Below are positions 58,637 to 64,000 of a stretch of DNA of 64,000 bases, one piece after another (positions within the stretch are counted from its first letter, which is position 1; each line of letters starts with the position of its first letter). Source of the DNA: Butyrivibrio hungatei DSM 14810 (lineage in GTDB: Bacteria; Bacillota; Clostridia; Lachnospirales; Lachnospiraceae); the NCBI RefSeq assembly GCF_900143205.1, contig NZ_FRDH01000004.1:337319-401318 (forward strand), read 5' to 3'. The notes below the pieces were generated by a model that worked only from the letters and a program-made list of their open reading frames with translations, was not told the DNA's origin and did no database searches. The translations under genes and the position numbers were made by a program.

Positions 58637-58978
58637 ATGGAAGAAAGAAGAAAAGGAAGAAGACTTGATCTATCAGGTGAGATCATCATCAAAGAACTTG
58701 GTGGCGATGCAGAAACTGTAGATATCAAGATTACAGATGCTTCTACAGCTGGACTTGGTTTTGTTTCTGACAAACAACTCGTTATTGGAGATAATTACGA
58801 AGCTAATCTGACAATCTGGACCAAGGAAGTTCTTCATGTAATTGTTCAGATAGTCAGAGCTGAAAAGCGCGATGACGGGTTCCACTATGGCGCTATGTTT
58901 GTCGGTATGCCTGAAGACGTAAAAGTAAGGATCAAAGTCTTTGAAACAGTAGAAGAAGAAAAGGCAAAACAGAGTTGA
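58637..58978 (+). CDS. PilZ-domain protein
   Basis: 113 residues from ATG 58637 (GGGGG SD). The cyclic-di-GMP motifs are present: RRKGRRLDLSG (RxxxR, residues 4-8 region) and DASTAGLGFVS (D/NxSxxG, about 40-47). The rest is a single PilZ barrel ending VRAEKRDDGFHYGAMFVGMPEDVKVRIKVF. A single-domain c-di-GMP receptor, which could influence motility or exopolysaccharide. UDP-glucose dehydrogenase follows. Confidence 0.88.
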   Translation: MEERRKGRRLDLSGEIIIKELGGDAETVDIKITDASTAGLGFVSDKQLVIGDNYEANLTIWTKEVLHVIVQIVRAEKRDDGFHYGAMFVGMPEDVKVRIKVFETVEEEKAKQS

Positions 58979-58996
58979 TAAAAAATTAGATTATAA

Positions 58997-59040
58997 GGGC
59001 TTCTATGTGCTTATGAAGGTAGTGCATAGAAGTCTTTTTT
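58997..59040 (+). terminator. terminator after the PilZ gene
   Basis: GGGCTTCTATGTGC and GTGCATAGAAGTC pair, followed by TTTTTT. Confidence 0.75.
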
Positions 59041-59084
59041 GTGGTAAAATTTCTTTATTATTTTGATTTCAAGAGGTATATAAA

Positions 59085-60269
59085 ATGAAAATTGCAGTTG
59101 TTGGAACAGGCTACGTAGGTCTTTCCAATTCAATATTGTTATCACAGTTCAACGATGTTACAGCAGTTGATGTAATTCAGGAGAAAGTTGACATGGTCAA
59201 CAACAAGATTTCCCCTATCGTTGACAAAGAGATAGAGGAGTACCTCAAAAAGGATAATCTCAGATTATATGCTACGACAGATGCTTCATCTGCCTATGTT
59301 GATGCTGATTTTGTTATCGTTTCAACTCCAACAAATTACGATGAGAAGCTCAACTATTTTGATACATCATCAGTTCTTAGTGTTGTAGATCAGGTTAGAA
59401 AAGAAAACCCTGATGCCTATATCGTCATTAAGTCAACAATCCCTGTAGGATTTACAGAGGAGCTCATGGAAGAATATCATACAGACCACATCATGTTCTC
59501 ACCAGAGTTCTTAAGAGAAGGACATGCACTTTATGATAACCTTTACCCTTCAAGGATCATCGTTGGTTACGATACAGATAGTGAAGAGGCAAATGAGAAA
59601 GCCAAGCTTTTTGCAGGTTTATTGAAGCAGGGAGCACTGAAAGAAGATGTTCAGACTCTTTTCATGAATACTACAGAGGCTGAGTGCGTTAAGCTTTTTG
59701 CTAATACATATCTTGCTCTTAGAGTTTCATACTTTAACGAGCTTGATACCTATGCCGAGGTAAGAGGTCTTAATACCAAGAATATTATCGAAGGCGTATG
59801 CCTTGATCCACGAATTGGTGACTTTTACAATAATCCTTCCTTTGGATATGGCGGATATTGTCTTCCTAAGGATACCAAGCAGCTTCTTGCAAACTATGAG
59901 GATGTTCCTAATAACCTCATTACAGCTATAGTTGATGCTAACAGGACCAGAAAAGATTTCATCGCTGACAGGATCTGGGCTCTTAAGCCAAAGAAAGTCG
60001 GCGTTTACAGACTTACAATGAAGGCAGGTTCAGATAATTTCAGACAGTCAGCTATTCAGGGTATAATGAAGAGAATCAAATCAAGAGGAATTGAGTGCGT
60101 TGTATACGAGCCAACCCTCAAGGAAGATGCTTTCTTTAACTCTAAGGTCGAAAGAGATATTGAAAAGTTTAAGAAGGAGTGCGATTACATCATTGCAAAC
60201 CGCCTCACACCTGAACTTCAGGATGTCGTAGATAAAGTATATACAAGAGACCTTTTTGGTAACGAATAA
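59085..60269 (+). CDS. ugd: UDP-glucose 6-dehydrogenase
   Basis: 394 residues. NAD-binding N-terminus [18 protein letters not shown], substrate region [23 protein letters not shown], and the catalytic Cys in [19 protein letters not shown] (about residue 260). It makes UDP-glucuronate for polysaccharide synthesis. It stands alone rather than in a capsule cluster. Confidence 0.94.
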   Translation: MKIAVVGTGYVGLSNSILLSQFNDVTAVDVIQEKVDMVNNKISPIVDKEIEEYLKKDNLRLYATTDASSAYVDADFVIVSTPTNYDEKLNYFDTSSVLSVVDQVRKENPDAYIVIKSTIPVGFTEELMEEYHTDHIMFSPEFLREGHALYDNLYPSRIIVGYDTDSEEANEKAKLFAGLLKQGALKEDVQTLFMNTTEAECVKLFANTYLALRVSYFNELDTYAEVRGLNTKNIIEGVCLDPRIGDFYNNPSFGYGGYCLPKDTKQLLANYEDVPNNLITAIVDANRTRKDFIADRIWALKPKKVGVYRLTMKAGSDNFRQSAIQGIMKRIKSRGIECVVYEPTLKEDAFFNSKVERDIEKFKKECDYIIANRLTPELQDVVDKVYTRDLFGNE

Positions 60270-60274
60270 TTACT

Positions 60275-61060
60275 ATGAATTCTAAAGATAAAGTTCTTGA
60301 AATCTTAAATTCGAATAAGGACAGATATATATCAGGAGAGAGCATTGCCTCTCTCCTTGGTATTTCTAGAAATGCTATCTGGAAAGCCATCAACGAGCTT
60401 AGGAAGTGCGGTTATGAGATTGAAGCTGTTAGTAACAAGGGATACAAGCTTGCTCTTGAAAAGGATATTTTATCTGCAGGGGGTATCTTGTCTTATCTGG
60501 ATGGAAATGTTGCCACTATCTATCAGGATGTCAGCAATATGATCCATATCTTTGATACCACAACGTCTACCAATAGAATAGCAAAAGAGCTGGCTATTGC
60601 AGGTAATCCCCATGGAACAGTGGTGGTTTCTGCCAGGCAGACCAGCGGTAAAGGAAGAAGAGACCACAGCTTCTTTTCGCCGGAAGGAGGGCTGTACTTT
60701 AGTGTGATATTGTCACCTGATAAGATTCCATATACGAATCCCGATGAGATCACAACATTTATTGGCAATTCAGTCTGCGACGCTATAGAGAAGACATGCA
60801 ATATCAGGCCCAGACTTAAGCCTATAAATGATCTTTATATTGGGGATAAAAAAGTCTGCGGTATTCTGACAGAGGCAGGAACTGAGTTTGAAACTGGCCT
60901 TGTTCAGTGGATAGTAGTAGGAATAGGAATTAACTTTGACTCAGATATAGAATGCTTTCCAGATGATATAAAAGATAAGGTGGTGACCCTGTTTGAGACG
61001 GGAAAAGCTTCCATAACCAAGAACCAGCTGGTTGCAGAGATTCTTAATACGATCATTTAA
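60275..61060 (+). CDS. birA: bifunctional biotin-protein ligase/repressor BirA
   Basis: 261 residues. An N-terminal winged helix (ISGESIASLLGISRNAIWKAINELRKCGYEIEAVSNKGYKL) precedes the ligase domain: STNRIAKELAIAG, SARQTSGKGRRDHSFFSPEGGLYFSVIL and KPINDLYIGDKKVCGILTE. The usual KWPND is KPIND here. The C-terminal SH3-like domain is missing or very short; it is about 60 residues shorter than E. coli BirA. It lies beside bioY with a matching operator, so it likely represses it. Confidence 0.92.
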   Translation: MNSKDKVLEILNSNKDRYISGESIASLLGISRNAIWKAINELRKCGYEIEAVSNKGYKLALEKDILSAGGILSYLDGNVATIYQDVSNMIHIFDTTTSTNRIAKELAIAGNPHGTVVVSARQTSGKGRRDHSFFSPEGGLYFSVILSPDKIPYTNPDEITTFIGNSVCDAIEKTCNIRPRLKPINDLYIGDKKVCGILTEAGTEFETGLVQWIVVGIGINFDSDIECFPDDIKDKVVTLFETGKASITKNQLVAEILNTII

Positions 61061-61147
61061 AGTCATGATCCTGATCATGTATATTACTGATTTTTTTCAG
61101 TAAAGATGCGTGTTTCATGAATTATGGCTTTTTTATTGTCTTTTTTA

Positions 61148-61200
61148 ATGTCAACCAATCAATAAAATTGGTTGACAATCCATGCCAGGGGTGATAATAA
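61148..61200 (+). promoter_or_regulatory. BirA-type operator overlapping the bioY promoter
   Basis: ATGTCAACC (61148-61156) and GGTTGACAA (61170-61178) form an inverted repeat with a 13-base spacer. TTGACA (61172-61177) within the right arm pairs with TAATAA (61195-61200) at 17 bases. BirA-biotin bound here would cover the -35 box of bioY. The spacer is slightly shorter than the 14-16 bases of known BirA sites. Confidence 0.7.
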
Positions 61201-61239
61201 TATACAAGACTAATAAAAATTTAGGAGACTAGATAAGAC

Positions 61240-61803
61240 ATGGAAAAAGAAAAAACAGTAACAAGACAGACAACAAATGTTAAAGACATCTGCTATATTG
61301 CTATTTTTACAGCTATCATAGCAATTATGGCGCAGATATCTATACCACTTCCAGGAGGAGTACCTCTGACACTTCAGACACTTGCTGTACCTCTTGCAGG
61401 TATCATACTCGGTGCCAAGAGAGGAACACTATCAACTCTTGTATATATTCTTCTTGCAATGGTAGGAGTGCCAGTTCTTGCAGGACTTTCTGGCGGTATT
61501 GGAGTAGTATTTGGAATGACAGGTGGATTTATTCTTTCATTTCCTATTATGGCTCTTATTTCAGGGCTTGTTTCAGATAAAGGAGTTAAGAGCCCTATCT
61601 ACTGGCTTGGACTTCTTGGCGGCGTTATCATCAACTATATTGTTGGTACTGTATGGTTTGTGATCGTTGCAGATTCAACATTTGCAGTTGCTTTGGGAGC
61701 ATGCGTTCTTCCATTTATTCCAACAGCAGTAATCAAGCTCGTGCTTTCAGGAATTCTGGGAGATACTCTCAAAAAAGCTATGCATAAGGCAAATCTTTTA
61801 TGA
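61240..61803 (+). CDS. bioY: biotin transporter BioY
   Basis: 187 residues, six membrane spans. IAIFTAIIAIMAQISIPLPGGVPLTLQTLAVPLAGIILGAKRGTLSTLVYILLAMVGVPVLAGLSGGIGVVFGMTGGFI is the BioY pattern. It is the S-component of an ECF transporter; the ECF energy-coupling genes are elsewhere. Its stop overlaps the next start by 4 bases. Probably repressed by BirA through the operator upstream. Confidence 0.95.
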   Translation: MEKEKTVTRQTTNVKDICYIAIFTAIIAIMAQISIPLPGGVPLTLQTLAVPLAGIILGAKRGTLSTLVYILLAMVGVPVLAGLSGGIGVVFGMTGGFILSFPIMALISGLVSDKGVKSPIYWLGLLGGVIINYIVGTVWFVIVADSTFAVALGACVLPFIPTAVIKLVLSGILGDTLKKAMHKANLL

Positions 61804-62225
61804 GAAAAGATATGATAAGGCTTCGTCCCCATCACCTTTTATGTACTCAAGGTTATAGTGGAAAAGGCTATTCAGATAATTTCGTATCAAACATGAACGA
61901 AGTAGTAGAGCGCCTTAGAACTAACAAGGATGAGCAGATAGAAATAGTATTTACTACAGATAACCTTTGCAAAAGCTGTCCATCCAAACTTTCCGACGGC
62001 ATCTGCGAATCTGACTCCAAAGTTCTTCATTTCGATCAAGGTGTCATCGATGCCCTTAATCTTACAGAAGGCACATACTCCTATCAGGAACTCATCTCCA
62101 AACTCGACACCTACCTAACCTCCGGCAAAGAAGATGAGCGCCTGAAGGAAATATGTGGCAACTGCAACTGGTATCCAGTCAGTGCCTGCTGGAAAAACAT
62201 CAAAACTAGAAAATACATATTATAA
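61800..62225 (+). CDS. DUF1284 iron-sulfur-like Cys protein
   Basis: 141 residues. RLRPHHLLCTQGYSGKGYSDNFVSNMNEVVERL is the DUF1284 start. Cys residues occur as CKSCPS, GICES and CGNCNWYPVSACW, suggesting a metal or Fe-S site. It is translationally coupled to bioY by ATGA overlap. Function unknown; the coupling hints at a link to biotin or cofactor metabolism. Confidence 0.85.
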   Translation: MRKDMIRLRPHHLLCTQGYSGKGYSDNFVSNMNEVVERLRTNKDEQIEIVFTTDNLCKSCPSKLSDGICESDSKVLHFDQGVIDALNLTEGTYSYQELISKLDTYLTSGKEDERLKEICGNCNWYPVSACWKNIKTRKYIL

Positions 62226-62257
62226 AAACAATTATTTAAAAAACATTTTCAAACGAA

Positions 62258-62313
62258 AAAGAACCGCCTCTGTCTTACTTAAATGACAAGTAAACATTGG
62301 CGGTTTTATTCTT
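62258..62313 (+). terminator. terminator after the DUF1284 gene
   Basis: AACCGCC and GGCGGTT form the stem, with an inner CTTACTT/AAGTAA, followed by TTATTCTTTT. Confidence 0.65.
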
Positions 62314-62473
62314 TTATACTATTTATTTTTTATCACTCAACAATAGCAGTTATTTAATTAGTTATTTAGACTAAGACATCCTTTTTTTCTATTTACAGTA
62401 TCATCTTAGCTAATCTAAGCATTTTCTTTATTAATAATTATTACTTTATCAGAAAGATTATCATCCCAGAACA

Positions 62474-62657
62474 GTAAGATAAGTGAAAAGTCATATTCTA
62501 TGCTGGTTTTGGGAGTGTGAAGTTTTGGATTTGCACGATTTCAAAAAACGCTCTATTAAATACGTTTTAGCAGCATTTGAAGCGTTTTTTGATGAGGGCA
62601 AAACAAAGCTTCACACCCCAAAATCTCAACGACAATGAAACCTTTCACTTATCTTAC
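62474..62657. repeat. 184-bp long imperfect palindrome
   Basis: The outer arms GTAAGATAAGTGAAA (62474) and TTTCACTTATCTTAC (to 62657) are perfectly complementary. Middle arms TTTTGGGAGTGTGAAG and CTTCACACCCCAAAA and inner AAACGCT/AGCGTTT continue the pairing with interruptions. It lies between two convergent genes and so could be a terminator, but its length resembles a miniature inverted-repeat element. Confidence 0.65.
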
Positions 62658-62680
62658 GTCCGGTATCACAACCTTCCGGG

Positions 62681-64000
62681 TTATCTACAAACAACCTCTA
62701 CCGGGATGCCAAGGATTTTGGCTACCTTAAGGATGGTGTCAGCGTGGCGTCCAACTGCAGCTGCCATGTGGTGTGTTGGGCCAGCTTCACTCCAGCGATT
62801 TACAAATTCACGAGCACTGATAGAGAACTTTGTGCGCATGTTTGTGTCTCCAAAAGTAAAGATAGGACCTGGCTGATTTTCACCTTCAGCTACGATAAAT
62901 TTGAAGTTTCCATCCTTGTCCTGTGTGATAGCAAGGTATGTGATATCACCTGTAGGAGGGTAGAACTGTGTGAGATATCCACCACCAACTTTGCCGTGGA
63001 ATACCTTGACTATCTTCATTGTTGGCTTGTGAGCAAGAGAGATGTCAGCATCACCTGATCCTGAATGACCGATTATGCAGATATCTTCGTTGAAGTCGAT
63101 TGAGTACATCTCTGAGAGCTGACCTGTTCCAGCGATTGTCTTAAGGATAGACATTGCCATAGCGACCTTCATGTCACCCTCTACAGCACAAGCTGTTCCC
63201 TGCTTGATGAGCATTGAGAATGCAGGGATAAGCATTGAATCAAGAACTCCTGCCTGACCCTGAGCTTTTCCAGCATAGTGAGAAGCTACAAGGGCGATAT
63301 CCTCGTCCTTTACCCACTGCTCAAAGGCAAGTACATACTTGGCCATTTCCCAAACTTCTTCGATAGAACCGCCGCCTTCAATCTCGAAGGTATCAAGGAT
63401 ATCCTGAGCTTTTGCTCTGATAGCAGCTTCATCAGTGATGTTATCAGCGATGCACCACATATCCTCCCAGTCAAACTGCTTGGTGTAAAGACCCATTCTG
63501 TTGTAGAGATTAGTCTCATCAATGTAAAGATCCATCATTCCAGGGTATGGACGACCAATCTGGGCGATGTTTGTCTGACGGAATCTTCTTCTTACCTGTG
63601 CAGCTTTGCACCAGTCTTCAATTTCACTGGCAACGCCTTCATCGCCGCCTTCAACAACGCCTGTTATAACAGCATGTCTTTTTCCGGCTCTCTCAAGGTC
63701 TGCTACGGCTTCACCTACAGCACCGCAGGCATAGAGCTCGCCAAGCCATGTAGCGATATCTGTGTTTTCATAATCTGGAGCAAGCTTTTTCTGAACGTTA
63801 ATAACTACAACAGGAACATCAAGGTCTCTGATAGCTGGGAGAACGTTGTAGGAAGTTGCGTATGTGAGCATCTGAAGGAAAACGAGGTCAACGTCAGCGG
63901 CTCTGAACTTGTCACCAGCTGCCATAGCCTGTTCCTTAGTTGTAACAAGGCCTCCATCAATGATCTCTACTGTATCTGGAAGAGTTTTTTTAAAAGCGTC
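62681..64000 (-). CDS. L-fucose/L-arabinose isomerase family protein (5' end outside window)
   Basis: 440 codons are visible; the frame is still open at the right edge. DVDLVFLQMLTYATSYNVLPAIRDLDVPVVVINVQKKLAPDYENTD is the N-terminal Rossmann-like part. Later GRPYPGMMDLYIDETNLYNRMGLYTKQFDWEDMW, ADISLAHKPTMKIVKVFHGKVGGGYLTQFYPPTGDITYLAI and the C-terminal EFVNRWSEAGPTHHMAAAVGRHADTILKVAKILGIPVEVVCR match the arabinose/fucose isomerase superfamily. It would isomerise an aldose in the cytoplasm; the substrate is not certain. Confidence 0.88.
   Translation of the reverse strand, partial: DAFKKTLPDTVEIIDGGLVTTKEQAMAAGDKFRAADVDLVFLQMLTYATSYNVLPAIRDLDVPVVVINVQKKLAPDYENTDIATWLGELYACGAVGEAVADLERAGKRHAVITGVVEGGDEGVASEIEDWCKAAQVRRRFRQTNIAQIGRPYPGMMDLYIDETNLYNRMGLYTKQFDWEDMWCIADNITDEAAIRAKAQDILDTFEIEGGGSIEEVWEMAKYVLAFEQWVKDEDIALVASHYAGKAQGQAGVLDSMLIPAFSMLIKQGTACAVEGDMKVAMAMSILKTIAGTGQLSEMYSIDFNEDICIIGHSGSGDADISLAHKPTMKIVKVFHGKVGGGYLTQFYPPTGDITYLAITQDKDGNFKFIVAEGENQPGPIFTFGDTNMRTKFSISAREFVNRWSEAGPTHHMAAAVGRHADTILKVAKILGIPVEVVCR

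Noticed and set aside
62577..62876. 99-codon plus-strand ORF near the sugar isomerase
   Set aside because: It spans the long palindrome and is antisense to the isomerase 3' end; no SD and no domain.

Overview
The window reads as a chromosomal segment of a Lachnospiraceae bacterium. A rumen or gut Butyrivibrio/Pseudobutyrivibrio relative is my best inference. It rests on the AT-leaning codon use of the backbone, a flagellin-like gene, feoA-feoA-feoB, desulfoferrodoxin, a T-box in front of trpE, and the presence of tet(W). Two unrelated mobilizable elements sit side by side in the first 25 kb. The remaining 39 kb is mostly ordinary backbone with several repeat insertions.

Region 1 (1-1.6 kb) holds the end of an unrecognised gene and a three-gene cluster: a membrane-anchored HTH protein, a small membrane protein and a 52-residue protein. 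Region 2 (about 1.8-12.7 kb) is visibly GC-richer than its surroundings. It starts with a truncated Maff2-type conjugation gene, followed by tet(W) behind a two-peptide attenuator leader, a methyltransferase, a sigma-like protein, an HTH protein, mobC, a MOBP-type relaxase, a Cys-rich protein, a replication initiator, a DnaC-like ATPase, TnpW and a large serine recombinase. No type IV secretion genes are present, so it is a mobilizable rather than self-transmissible unit. Region 3 (12.7-13.7 kb) is a scar of broken genes: a truncated small ORF joined to a truncated REP-associated transposase.

Region 4 (about 13.7-25.1 kb) is a second integrative mobilizable element. It has Tn916-like Xis/Int, a MOBV relaxase and a CHC2 primase plus D5-type helicase. 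Its cargo is an Agr-like LytTR response regulator and GHKL kinase with three small unrecognised proteins. LytTR-type direct repeats with an exact 21-bp period precede both the two-component genes and the small-protein operon. Between the cargo and the relaxase lie 1.3 kb of non-coding DNA with four separate arrays of 11-bp repeats and a run of about a dozen consecutive short stem-loops closed by a terminator. This is the least explained structure in the window. A 12-bp identity between the left end and the start of the adjacent low-molecular-weight phosphatase gene suggests insertion into that gene's 5' end.

Region 5 (25.1-64 kb) is backbone: phosphatase, DegV, superoxide reductase, two Y-family polymerases each behind a LexA box, a HerA-like ATPase, a flagellin-like protein, an Opp transporter, a membrane-anchored TIR/propeller protein next to a SulP permease, trpE-trpG under a T-box, PhoH, the Feo ferrous-iron system under three DtxR-like palindromes, a short Fur-like protein, RluA, CPBP protease, sortase B, a CAP lipoprotein, PilZ, UDP-glucose dehydrogenase, BirA and BioY under a BirA-type operator, and the start of a sugar isomerase. 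Three long palindromic insertions (38.7, 48.8 and 62.5 kb) and a 51-52 bp periodic array (55.4 kb) lie between genes. I recognised no rRNA, tRNA or CRISPR array, but tRNAs cannot be excluded by eye.
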